A model generated the notes under the pieces. That model searched no databases. It had not been told where the DNA came from and was given only the letters and a program-made list of their open reading frames with translations. From Acidobacteriota bacterium (GTDB taxonomy: Bacteria; Acidobacteriota; Terriglobia; Acidoferrales; UBA7541), in the NCBI GenBank assembly GCA_019239815.1, contig JAFAZL010000615.1, forward strand, positions 1 through 5,199: a stretch of 5,199 bases of DNA, read 5' to 3'. Made by a program: the position numbers and the translations under genes. Numbering within the stretch: the first letter of the stretch is position 1; each line of letters opens with the position of its first letter. Shown here one piece after another: positions 1 to 5,199 of the stretch.

Positions 1-586
1 GGATCTGGTTGATGAAGATGAGGCAGGTGCGCGACTTGGCGACGATGCCGGTGAGCTTACGGAGCGCCTGAGACATCAGGCGCGCCTGGAGACCCATCGA
101 CGGATCGCCCATGTCGCCTTCGAGTTCGGCCTTGGGAACGAGGGCGGCGACGGAATCGACAACGATGATGTCAACGCTGTTCGAACGAATGAGCGTTTGC
201 GCGATTTCGAGCGCCTGTTCCCCGTTGTCGGGCTGCGAAACGAGCAAGTTGTCAACATCAACGCCCAGTTTGCGGGCGTAGATGGGATCGAGGGCGTGTT
301 CCGCGTCGATGAACGCGGCGATGCCGCCGAGTTTCTGAGCTTCGGCTACGACTTGCAGGGTAAGCGTGGTTTTACCGCCGGATTCCGGGCCGTAGACTTC
401 GATGACGCGCCCGCGGGGGAAACCGCCGACTCCCAGCGCCAGGTCGAGCGACAAGCAGCCGGTCGGGATGACGCTGACCGGCACCAGCACGTCGCGATTG
501 CCCAAGCGCATGATCGAACCTTTGCCATAATCCTTTTCGATCTGCGAAATCGCTGCTTCAATCAATTTGGCTTTTTCGTCCGCCAT
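1..586 (-). CDS. recA: RecA recombinase, N-terminal 195 residues (3' end outside window)
   Basis: RecA forms ATP-dependent filaments on single-stranded DNA, carries out strand exchange in the cytoplasm and triggers LexA self-cleavage. The translation starts [11 protein letters not shown] and follows RecA without a gap. It has the conserved KGSIMRLG at about residues 22-29 and Walker A GPESGGKT at 66-73 with Lys72. The catalytic Glu is at 96 within DAEHALDP, Walker B VIVVD ends at Asp144, and [14 protein letters not shown] falls at 160-173. The last codons give FINQI, the start of the DNA-binding L2 loop. Key residues keep the E. coli numbering, so no indel is present up to the edge. About 150 C-terminal residues are missing, judging from the usual length near 350. 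The ATG at 584-586 is preceded by GAGGTG four bases upstream. Residue 70 is Gly where E. coli has Ser, which still fits the P-loop pattern. Identification is essentially certain. Confidence 0.98.
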   Translation of the reverse strand, partial: MADEKAKLIEAAISQIEKDYGKGSIMRLGNRDVLVPVSVIPTGCLSLDLALGVGGFPRGRVIEVYGPESGGKTTLTLQVVAEAQKLGGIAAFIDAEHALDPIYARKLGVDVDNLLVSQPDNGEQALEIAQTLIRSNSVDIIVVDSVAALVPKAELEGDMGDPSMGLQARLMSQALRKLTGIVAKSRTCLIFINQI

Positions 587-587
587 T

Positions 588-593
588 TCACAC
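588..593 (-). promoter_or_regulatory. recA ribosome binding site
   Basis: Read on the minus strand, TGAGGTG lies just before the recA ATG, with a GGTG-type Shine-Dalgarno core and a short spacer of about four bases. It supports the start at 586. Confidence 0.6.
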
Positions 594-705
594 CTCAGTA
601 GAGAAAATAGGAATTTTGCTTTGACCGGCGAACGCCCGGGAGAGCGCGCGCTGTTTTGGTGTTGCGGCCGTTTGCACGGCTTGTGCTGCCTTTGCTTCGA
701 TCACC

Positions 706-743
706 TTTATATAACGAGTGGCGAAGTTTACCATTCGGTTTAC
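706..743 (-). promoter_or_regulatory. Candidate recA promoter with GTAAAC direct repeat
   Basis: On the minus strand the sequence reads GTAAAC, six bases, GTAAAC (743-738 and 731-726). Eleven bases later it gives TTATATAAA (714-706), which contains TATAAA, a 5/6 match to a -10 box. No good -35 hexamer sits at the expected distance; the direct repeat occupies that place instead. This would be a natural place for a regulator, and recA is commonly under LexA control. I do not see the E. coli CTGT-N8-ACAG or the Gram-positive GAAC-N4-GTTC operator. The recA start codon is about 120 bases downstream. The assignment is by position and base composition only. Confidence 0.3.
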
Positions 744-833
744 TTTGGCGCTATCGTTATTCTGTGCTTGGCGGCGCTGGCTGCTTGCTGCGGCGGGCTT
801 CGCTGCTGAACATCCTGGGCCGAATTGGTGACG

Positions 834-859
834 CATCCTCACCGGATACGCTCAGGATG
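834..859. repeat. 26-base imperfect palindrome, possible dispersed intergenic repeat
   Basis: The arms CATCCT and AGGATG at the two ends are exact complements. Pairing continues inward with A-T, C-G and G-C pairs interrupted by two C/C mismatches. Read on the minus strand with its flank it gives CTGTCATCCTGAGCG, a string I recall as recurrent between genes in acidobacterial and some other genomes. That recollection cannot be checked here. No transposase or target-site duplication is visible. Confidence 0.4.
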
Positions 860-931
860 ACAGGTTTTGCTGTCGCGGCAAGTGGCCGAGGCCGACTCCT
901 GTTGAAAACGCCTGAGGGCAAAGTAGCACAT

Positions 932-972
932 GGCGAATAAAAAGCAAACATTATTTTTGCTTTTGTTTCGCC
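932..972 (-). terminator. 41-base nested inverted repeat, likely terminator
   Basis: The outer arms are GGCGAA (932-937) and TTCGCC (967-972). The inner arms are AAAAGCAAA (940-948) and TTTGCTTTT (956-964), around a 7-base loop. Two unpaired bases on each side separate the inner and outer stems, giving 15 perfect pairs in total. It starts one base after the stop codon of the small membrane protein gene (974-976), exactly where a transcript end is expected. The inner stem is AT-rich and there is no clean U-run after the outer stem, so it is not a textbook intrinsic terminator. It could instead stabilise the 3' end or act in both directions. Confidence 0.6.
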
Positions 973-973
973 T

Positions 974-1261
974 TCATCGATAGGGCGCCGTCACGAACCA
1001 AATGAACGCCGAGTACAGGAACGTTCCGACGGCCACATACGGCTTGCTTCTTAGTAAGACCAATCCCAGCGTTGCCGGGATGGCCATGTAGAAGAGTCGC
1101 TGCCCGAGTGTCAGCGAATATAGGTTGATCCACGAAAAGCCCGTACCGGTCGCGGTTTGATAGAGGGCAATCGATGCTATTCCGATGAATTGCGCGAAGA
1201 TACCTCCCAAGAAGAATCCGACCACGACATTCCAGGATCTTCTCGCCGGTGTGCCGATCAT
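974..1261 (-). CDS. Small three-helix membrane protein, function unknown
   Basis: This 95-residue protein is not recognised as a named family. The translation is strongly hydrophobic, with likely membrane helices at about residues 12-34, 47-70 and 75-92. The short N-terminus carries Arg7-Arg8, which would favour a cytoplasmic N-terminus by the positive-inside rule. The loops contain few charges (Arg55, Arg71, Lys73) and the protein ends APYR. Its ATG (1259-1261) overlaps the TGA of the acyl-CoA dehydrogenase gene as ATGA. I see no strong ribosome binding site of its own, only GAGAA, so translational coupling is likely. A 41-base inverted repeat starts one base after its stop. The overlap, the hydrophobic pattern and the placement of the repeat together make it a real gene. 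The link to 3-hydroxyacyl-CoA metabolism is inferred only from position. Confidence 0.8.
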   Translation of the reverse strand: MIGTPARRSWNVVVGFFLGGIFAQFIGIASIALYQTATGTGFSWINLYSLTLGQRLFYMAIPATLGLVLLRSKPYVAVGTFLYSAFIWFVTAPYR

Positions 1262-2121
1262 TTCTCGTAGGAGTAAAAGCCGCGGCTGGACTTGCGGCCG
1301 AGGTAGCCAGCGGCAACATACTTTTTGAGCAGGGGGCAGGCGCGATATTTCGGGTCGCCAAGGCCTTCGTGGAGGACGTGCATGATGTCAACGCAAACAT
1401 CGAGGCCGATGAAGTCGGCGAGTTCGAGCGGACCCATCGGGTGATTCATGCCGAGCTTCATGACGGTGTCGACGGCTTCAGGAGTAGCGACGCCTTCTAG
1501 CACAGTGTAAGCGGCTTCATTAATAAGGGGCATGAGGACGCGGTTGGAGACGAAACCGGGCGCGTCGTTGACGGCGACCGGCGTTTTGCCGAGCCTTTTC
1601 GAGAGCTCCATCGTCAGGTTGAAAGAAGCATCGCTGGTTTGTAGCGCGCGAATGACTTCGACGAGCGCCATCATCGGGACCGGATTCATGAAGTGCATGC
1701 CGACGAAGCGGTCGGGCCGCTTGGTCATGGCGGCGAGGGTGGTCATCGCGATCGAGGATGTGTTACTGGCGATGATCACGTCGTCTCGGAGGAGGCGGTC
1801 GGCTTCGGTGAGCGCGTGGCGCTTGATGTCGAGTTTTTCCGGGACGGCTTCGACGAGGAAGTCGGCGTTCGCGATGGTAGACATATCGGTGACGGGGACG
1901 ACTCGGGCGAGGACACTTCCCTTTTCGCTTTCGGGGAGTTTGCCCTTCTTAATTTCGCGGTCGAGATTCTTAGAGATAGTGTCGAGCGCTCGGTCAAGGT
2001 AGCGCTGCTCGACGTCGCGGAGAATCACTTTGTAGCCTGCGCGCGCGAAGACGTGAGCGATGCCGTTGCCCATGGTGCCCGAACCCAGGACTGCGACGGT
2101 CTTGATGCTGTCGATGGACAA
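1258..2121 (-). CDS. hbd: 3-hydroxybutyryl-CoA (3-hydroxyacyl-CoA) dehydrogenase
   Basis: This enzyme interconverts (S)-3-hydroxyacyl-CoA and 3-oxoacyl-CoA with NAD in the cytoplasm, as part of beta-oxidation or butanoyl-CoA metabolism. The 287 residues match the stand-alone short form of the family (about 280-290), with no fused hydratase. The N-terminal Rossmann domain has GSGTMG at 13-18. Asp36 at the end of the second strand (ILRD) indicates NAD rather than NADP. SNTSS lies at 119-123. The catalytic pair is His143 in MHFMNP and Glu155 in LVEVI. PGFVSNR at 188-194 begins the C-terminal domain, where NHPMGPLELADFIGLD (226-241) is the family signature. The start is a TTG at 2119-2121, chosen because AAGGAG lies five bases upstream and the protein begins right where homologues do. 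Chain-length preference (hbd versus paaH type) cannot be read from the sequence. Confidence 0.95.
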   Translation of the reverse strand: MSIDSIKTVAVLGSGTMGNGIAHVFARAGYKVILRDVEQRYLDRALDTISKNLDREIKKGKLPESEKGSVLARVVPVTDMSTIANADFLVEAVPEKLDIKRHALTEADRLLRDDVIIASNTSSIAMTTLAAMTKRPDRFVGMHFMNPVPMMALVEVIRALQTSDASFNLTMELSKRLGKTPVAVNDAPGFVSNRVLMPLINEAAYTVLEGVATPEAVDTVMKLGMNHPMGPLELADFIGLDVCVDIMHVLHEGLGDPKYRACPLLKKYVAAGYLGRKSSRGFYSYEK

Positions 2122-2126
2122 CGTGG

Positions 2127-2133
2127 CTCCTTT
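2127..2133 (-). promoter_or_regulatory. Strong ribosome binding site fixing the TTG start of hbd
   Basis: On the minus strand AAAGGAG is followed by CCACG and then TTG TCC ATC. The near-perfect Shine-Dalgarno sequence with 5-base spacing is the reason for accepting the non-ATG start at 2121. Confidence 0.75.
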
Positions 2134-2179
2134 TTCTTTGCGGAGGTGCGCCCAAACACCGAGGTTTTTGAGAAACGTT

Positions 2180-2209
2180 AGGATGCAATGCAGCTCCGCT
2201 TGTGGTCAA
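2180..2209 (-). promoter_or_regulatory. Weak candidate promoter for the hbd unit
   Basis: On the minus strand TTGACC (2209-2204, 5/6 match to the -35 box) is followed 18 bases later by CATCCT (2185-2180), only a 3/6 match to a -10 box. It sits about 60 bases upstream of the hbd start in a gap that otherwise lacks a promoter-like sequence. Read-through from the DUF1501 gene is the alternative. Confidence 0.25.
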
Positions 2210-2267
2210 GCGAGCGATTGGCAATGACGGATTCTCGTTTCGCAGGTCGTTTCGAAACAAGACGCGG

Positions 2268-2297
2268 TGGTCGGGCGGAGCAAGCCCCGCCCCTACA
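2268..2297. repeat. GC-rich palindromic intergenic element
   Basis: The arms GGGCGG (2273-2278) and CCGCCC (2287-2292) pair exactly. After one A/C mismatch a further G-C pair closes a CAAG loop. The minus-strand reading is TGTAGGGGCGGGGCTTGCTC followed by CGCCCGACC, which I recall as a frequent intergenic string in several bacterial genomes (unverified). It starts about 26 bases after the DUF1501 stop. There is no U-run, so it is more likely a repeat than an efficient intrinsic terminator, though it could protect the 3' end of the upstream transcript. Confidence 0.45.
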
Positions 2298-2317
2298 AAG
2301 GCGTGGGCAATTGAACG

Positions 2318-3613
2318 CTACGTTTTGATCAGATTCGGGAACGTGCGCGGATTGGTGTCGAAATTGGGGAAGACGGTGCCGAGATTGGTGACGCCGTTGT
2401 GGCGCACTAGAATCTCGCTCATCACGGAGCGAAAGTCGGTGGTCAGTGCGAGGTCGCGCCCTTCATTCAGCTGATGATCGTTGAGTCCCGGCCATCGCCC
2501 ATAGACGCGGCCGCCGCGAACGTCACCGCCCATAACGAACATGCAGTTGGCGTGACCGTGGTCGGTGCCGCGATTGCCGTTTTCTTTCGCGGTGCGCCCA
2601 AACTCGCTCATCGTCACCACGACCACGTTTTGCATGCGGTCGCCCATGTCTTGATGGAACGCGGCGAGTCCCTGCCCAAGATCTTTCAGCAGATTCGAGA
2701 GCTGGCCGTTCACGCCGCCTTCGTTGACGTGATTGTCCCAACCGCCGCAATCGACGAACAAAACTTCGACGCCGATGTTGGCTTTGATGAGCTGCCCGAT
2801 CTGCTGGAGACTCTGCCCGAGCCGGCTCGTCGGATACTGCGCGCCATTTTCGGGAGTGTATTTCGAAGGATCGACCTTGCGCAGCATGTCGATCGCTTCG
2901 AATGTTTCGGTGCCGGTGCCATGCAGCGCGTGATCGACGCTCTGCGCATACATCGCTTCGAATCCACCTTGAACCGCGGCGCCCATCGCTGCGTTCTGCG
3001 GCATGACCTTGAATTGCTTGAGATCAGGCAGCGCGATCGCCGAAGCGCTCCCATGCAGCATGCGCGGCAGATTTGGTCCCATCGCGACAGCGCGGAACGG
3101 CGAGGCATTCTCTTCGGGCACCGAGGTGACCGCGCGATTGAGCCAGCCGTCCTCGGTGGCCTTCACGCCGGGCGTGCCAGACTCCATGAAATCCTGCGCA
3201 TCGAAGTGCGAGCGCGTCGGATCGGGTGAGCCCGCCGCGTGAACTATCGCGAGTTGGTTGCGATGGAACAGCGGCTCGAGCGGCGCGAGGCTCGGATGCA
3301 GGCCGAAGAATCCATCGAGATCAATCGCGGCGTCGGCGCCTCCGCGGCGCGGCTGTGGAATCGCGATCGTCGGGCGCAGCCGATAGTAGTTCGGCTCGGA
3401 GAATGGCACGACGATGTTGAGTCCATCGGCAGCGCCGCGCTGGAATAGCACGACAAATTGTTTTTTGCCGGTAATGGCCGGGGTCGCGGCGACCGCGCGC
3501 TGCAGGAACGCGGGCATCGCGCTGAGGCCAACCATGGCGACGGCACCCTGCTTCAAGAAATAACGGCGCGAAAATTTAATTGGGCGGCTGCCTTCGCAAC
3601 ATTCATTTGCCAT
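2318..3613 (-). CDS. Tat-exported DUF1501 family protein
   Basis: This 431-residue protein of the DUF1501 family (PF07394) has no settled function; the family is placed, from memory, in the alkaline-phosphatase/sulfatase-like superfamily. The N-terminus carries a twin-arginine signal, SRRYFLK, with the pair at 16-17. A hydrophobic stretch (about 23-37) and an AVA-A cleavage site near 43 follow, so it should be exported folded. Family landmarks are FQRGAADGLN (58-67), GLHPSLAPL (104-112), RSHFDAQDFME (134-144), DCGGWDNH (288-295), SEFGRT (336-341) and GTDHGHA (349-355). The acidic and His residues of the last four would be the metal-site candidates if the fold assignment holds. The ATG at 3611-3613 has AAGGGG seven bases upstream, starting almost at the stop of the DUF1800 gene 14 bases away, so the two are probably one operon and coupled. 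The gene is intact. Confidence 0.95.
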   Translation of the reverse strand: MANECCEGSRPIKFSRRYFLKQGAVAMVGLSAMPAFLQRAVAATPAITGKKQFVVLFQRGAADGLNIVVPFSEPNYYRLRPTIAIPQPRRGGADAAIDLDGFFGLHPSLAPLEPLFHRNQLAIVHAAGSPDPTRSHFDAQDFMESGTPGVKATEDGWLNRAVTSVPEENASPFRAVAMGPNLPRMLHGSASAIALPDLKQFKVMPQNAAMGAAVQGGFEAMYAQSVDHALHGTGTETFEAIDMLRKVDPSKYTPENGAQYPTSRLGQSLQQIGQLIKANIGVEVLFVDCGGWDNHVNEGGVNGQLSNLLKDLGQGLAAFHQDMGDRMQNVVVVTMSEFGRTAKENGNRGTDHGHANCMFVMGGDVRGGRVYGRWPGLNDHQLNEGRDLALTTDFRSVMSEILVRHNGVTNLGTVFPNFDTNPRTFPNLIKT

Positions 3614-3620
3614 TGCTATA

Positions 3621-3626
3621 CCCCTT
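3621..3626 (-). promoter_or_regulatory. Ribosome binding site of the DUF1501 gene
   Basis: AAGGGG on the minus strand, seven bases before the ATG at 3613, lies in the 14-base gap directly after the DUF1800 stop (TAG, 3628-3630). Confidence 0.65.
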
Positions 3627-3627
3627 G

Positions 3628-4770
3628 CTACCTGCGCTGAAACTCCGGCGCACCTAAAACTAAGCCTGCAACTACGCCAAGATCGACACGTTTAATCGGA
3701 TCGTCCAGCTTTGCCTGCAAAATCTGCGGGCTGTCGATCTGCTTTTGCAACGTCTCGACGGTGGTTGGCGAAGCTTGGCCGCCGAGAAAAACCTGGACGG
3801 CGCGATCCAGCGCTGGCTTTGGATCACCGCCACTATCATCGACGCCGAGCAATGACGCGGTGTCACTCCGCGAGCCACGAACTTTGTTGCTCGCCAACGC
3901 CAGCGAGTAGTTCAGGCGATTGAGCAGCGCGCCGGTGTTGACCCACGCATCCGCTTTGTCGGAATAGCCTGTCGGCGGCTGGCATTGATACAGCGGCTCG
4001 CCGATGCGGCCGGTCCACTGCACGAGGGGCATCGGCGTATCGACATCGGTGCCGAGCGCGCGCGCCGTCGAAACAACAAGCTCAAATGGCGTCTTCACCT
4101 TGGCGCGGTACGTTTCGCGCGACCAAAATTCCGGCGAATAAATCATTGCCTTCATCACCGCGCGAATGTCGCCATCGCTCGATTGAAATTCCTTCGCCAT
4201 GCGCACGACCAGCTCGGGTGGCGGAGTGTCGGAGACGAATCGGCGTGCGAGCTTGGTCGAAATAAATTTCGCAGTGTTCGGATTCTTGACGAGCAGATCG
4301 ATCACCTGCTCGCCGTCTTTCATCCCGCCCGCATGAATTTTTTTGCCAAGCACGATCTTCGGATCGGGATCGTGCAGCTTTTCGTCGAACTTGAAGATCG
4401 CTTCTTCCCTCGGCTTTTCGATCGTCCATCCAGTAAAGCAGCGCGCGACCTCAGTCACATCTTTTTGCGTGTACCCGCCATCGACGCCCAACGTGTGAAG
4501 CTCCATCAGCTCGCGGCCATAATTTTCGTTGAGCCCGCGCGTGCCTTTTTTCGCCTGCTGCGCGTTCGGCGGAGGCCCACCGAAGCGTCCCCAGCGCGCT
4601 TGCTGACGCATCGCACGTTGCGCAGCGGCACGCGCCCCGGCATTTGGATCAACGCTCAAAAAATTGTCGAGATAGAAGAGCATCGCCGGGCTGTGTGCGG
4701 TGGCATTGAGCAGGTCTTTGAATTTGCCAAGCGTGTGCGGCTGGATCACATCGCGTTCATAAGAGGTCAT
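3628..4770 (-). CDS. DUF1800 family protein, C-terminal part downstream of an in-frame stop
   Basis: This is the major part of a DUF1800 protein (PF08811), a family of unknown function usually encoded next to DUF1501. Counting from the first ATG after the interrupting stop (4770), the 380 residues begin MTSYERDVIQPH. The core signature follows: GLNENYGRELME at 79-90, then LHTLGVDGGYTQKDV to 105. Further landmarks are CFTGW (111-115), YSPEFWS (211-217) and PPTGYSDKADAW (265-276). The C-terminus PEFQRR (375-380) is typical and complete. A Gln/Ala/Pro-rich variable insert lies at about 43-77. The frame is the same as the upstream fragment, and the codons just before this ATG (TGG CTG) still encode WL expected by the family. 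The ATG is thus probably not a native start, and no good ribosome binding site precedes it. Unless the stop is read through or is a sequencing error, this fragment lacks an essential conserved helix region and is probably non-functional. Confidence 0.85.
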   Translation of the reverse strand: MTSYERDVIQPHTLGKFKDLLNATAHSPAMLFYLDNFLSVDPNAGARAAAQRAMRQQARWGRFGGPPPNAQQAKKGTRGLNENYGRELMELHTLGVDGGYTQKDVTEVARCFTGWTIEKPREEAIFKFDEKLHDPDPKIVLGKKIHAGGMKDGEQVIDLLVKNPNTAKFISTKLARRFVSDTPPPELVVRMAKEFQSSDGDIRAVMKAMIYSPEFWSRETYRAKVKTPFELVVSTARALGTDVDTPMPLVQWTGRIGEPLYQCQPPTGYSDKADAWVNTGALLNRLNYSLALASNKVRGSRSDTASLLGVDDSGGDPKPALDRAVQVFLGGQASPTTVETLQKQIDSPQILQAKLDDPIKRVDLGVVAGLVLGAPEFQRR

Positions 4771-4776
4771 CAGCCA

Positions 4777-4779
4777 TTA
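4777..4779 (-). other. In-frame TAA interrupting the DUF1800 gene
   Basis: The minus strand reads GGC AAG GGC GAT GTG TAA TGG CTG ATG ACC TCT. Both sides are in the same frame and both match the conserved family segment, with no inserted or lost residues. A single substitution from AAA, CAA or GAA would create it. An overlapping ATG (TAATG) leads out of frame into a six-codon peptide, so it does not restore the protein. Confidence 0.85.
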
Positions 4780-5199
4780 CACATCGCCCTTGCCGGCAAA
4801 CACATTGAAATGGTTGAACCAGAAATCGTCCATGATCTGCTGCAACTGCCGATCGCTGTAAACCGCGCGCGTCACTTTGGCCATCGCCAGCTCTTCGACA
4901 ACGTGCTGCGGCTTGCGGCTGTCATCGCTAATAGCGCGCGGCACCGCGTTAGGATCGACGGTGAGCGAGCCGCGTTTTCCACCGCCGCCTACGCCTGGGG
5001 TTGGCGGATTCAATTCCTGCGGTGCGGACTGTTTCATCGGCGACGACGCAGGAACACTCGTGGCACTCGAAGACTGTGTCGCATTTCCTTGGTTAGCGCG
5101 CATGTCTTGCGCGACGATCGCCGCGGCATCGCCCCGCGTCTGCGGGGCCGGCGGTTGTTTGTCGGCTTGTTTCTCTGCCTGCTTCGGTTGCGGGTAGTC
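4777..5199 (-). CDS. DUF1800 family protein, N-terminal part ending at a premature TAA (5' end outside window)
   Basis: The frame is open to the window edge and gives 140 residues before TAA. The first 85 or so are a low-complexity segment rich in Pro, Gln, Ala, Ser and Gly, including PPTPGVGGGGKRGS. The true DUF1800 start and any signal peptide must lie outside the window, so the internal ATG at 5103 is not taken as the start. From about residue 100 the sequence is classical DUF1800: VVEELAMAKVTRAVYS, then DRQLQQIMDDFWFNHFNVF and AGKGDV. The next codon is TAA, followed in the same frame by WLMTSYERDV. Homologues, as I recall them, read a residue such as Arg or Lys at that point, so the coding sequence was very probably continuous with the downstream fragment until one base changed. 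Confidence 0.85.
   Translation of the reverse strand, partial: DYPQPKQAEKQADKQPPAPQTRGDAAAIVAQDMRANQGNATQSSSATSVPASSPMKQSAPQELNPPTPGVGGGGKRGSLTVDPNAVPRAISDDSRKPQHVVEELAMAKVTRAVYSDRQLQQIMDDFWFNHFNVFAGKGDV
5131..5148. repeat. Perfect 7-bp GC hairpin inside the DUF1800 linker
   Basis: GCCCCGC (5131-5137) and GCGGGGC (5142-5148) flank a GTCT loop. It lies in the low-complexity coding region for the DUF1800 N-terminal linker. It may simply reflect GC-rich codons for Pro-Ala-Pro and Arg-Gly; a role in RNA structure is only a possibility. Confidence 0.4.

Larger units (their letters stand above)
587..931. other. Intergenic stretch upstream of recA, no convincing gene
   Basis: This 345-base region separates recA from the hairpin that ends the upstream gene unit. 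Short reading frames exist on both strands, but none has a recognisable domain, a good ribosome binding site or protein-like composition. It contains a GC-rich recA leader, including a CCGG/CCGG imperfect stem at about 625-639. It also has an AT-rich TTATATAA with a direct repeat upstream (706-743) and a 26-base imperfect palindrome (834-859). The most likely content is the recA promoter and leader plus an intergenic repeat. Confidence 0.6.

Noticed and set aside
567..940. Short plus-strand frames over the recA upstream region
   Set aside because: They have no ribosome binding site, no domain and poor composition. They overlap the recA start and promoter region, so coding is unlikely.
951..1400. 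Minus-strand open frame of 149 codons
   Set aside because: It overlaps both the hbd C-terminus and the small membrane protein in another frame, and it runs through the terminator-like hairpin. Its composition is not protein-like.
1693..2181. Plus-strand open frame of 162 codons
   Set aside because: It is antisense to hbd, rich in Asp, Glu, Gly and Val, and matches no family; a shadow of the real gene.
2249..2258. Perfect 10-base palindrome GTTTCGAAAC
   Set aside because: It is short, not duplicated elsewhere in the window and not placed at a clear promoter; it could occur by chance.
2474..3229. Plus-strand open frame of 251 codons
   Set aside because: It lies wholly antisense to the DUF1501 gene, is rich in Arg, His and Ala as expected from GC-rich reverse complement, and has no recognisable domain.
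4762..4778. TAATG overlap as a translational restart that would make a genuine two-gene arrangement
   Set aside because: The ATG overlapping the stop is out of frame and gives only six codons. The in-frame ATG at 4770 lacks a well-placed ribosome binding site and would skip conserved family residues.
1..5199. Search for CRISPR arrays, tRNAs, rRNA, transposases, phage or defence genes
   Set aside because: No regularly spaced repeats, cloverleaf-like sequence or matching protein motifs were seen. The window holds ordinary chromosomal genes.

Overview
All genes recognised in this window lie on the minus strand, so transcription runs from high to low coordinates. The sequence looks like a moderately GC-rich, Gram-negative-type bacterium. 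The best guess is an acidobacterium or a related soil lineage. This rests on three observations: a DUF1800/DUF1501 gene pair with a Tat signal, a RecA beginning MADEKAK, and two short intergenic palindromes of a kind I associate with such genomes. No rRNA or other phylogenetic marker beyond part of recA is present, so the assignment is an inference.

Layout in transcription order. (1) Positions 5199 to 3628 encode a DUF1800 protein whose 5' end lies outside the window. The reading frame is interrupted by one in-frame TAA (complement of 4777-4779) in the middle of a conserved segment. No frame change occurs and the frame stays open for 382 more codons. (2) After 14 bases comes an intact DUF1501 gene (3613 to 2318) with a twin-arginine signal. 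Together they form the usual DUF1800-DUF1501 pair of exported proteins of unknown function. (3) A 196-base gap (2122-2317) holds a GC-rich palindrome and then a strong ribosome binding site. (4) A 3-hydroxyacyl-CoA dehydrogenase gene (2121 to 1258, TTG start) follows. Its stop codon overlaps, as ATGA, the start of (5), a 95-residue three-helix membrane protein (1261 to 974). One base after that stop lies a 41-base nested inverted repeat, the likely end of this two-gene unit. (6) Positions 587-931 carry no convincing gene. They hold a short palindrome and the probable recA promoter region, including a direct repeat. (7) recA runs from 586 off the low edge and is cut after 195 codons, at the start of the L2 loop.

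The parts do not form one pathway. RecA serves recombination and DNA repair, the dehydrogenase serves fatty-acid or butanoyl-CoA metabolism with an unexplained membrane partner, and the DUF pair is exported. I see no CRISPR array, tRNA, rRNA, transposase or phage gene, and nothing that amounts to a new multi-gene system. The observations most worth checking are the in-frame stop in the DUF1800 gene, the coupled small membrane protein and the 41-base inverted repeat.
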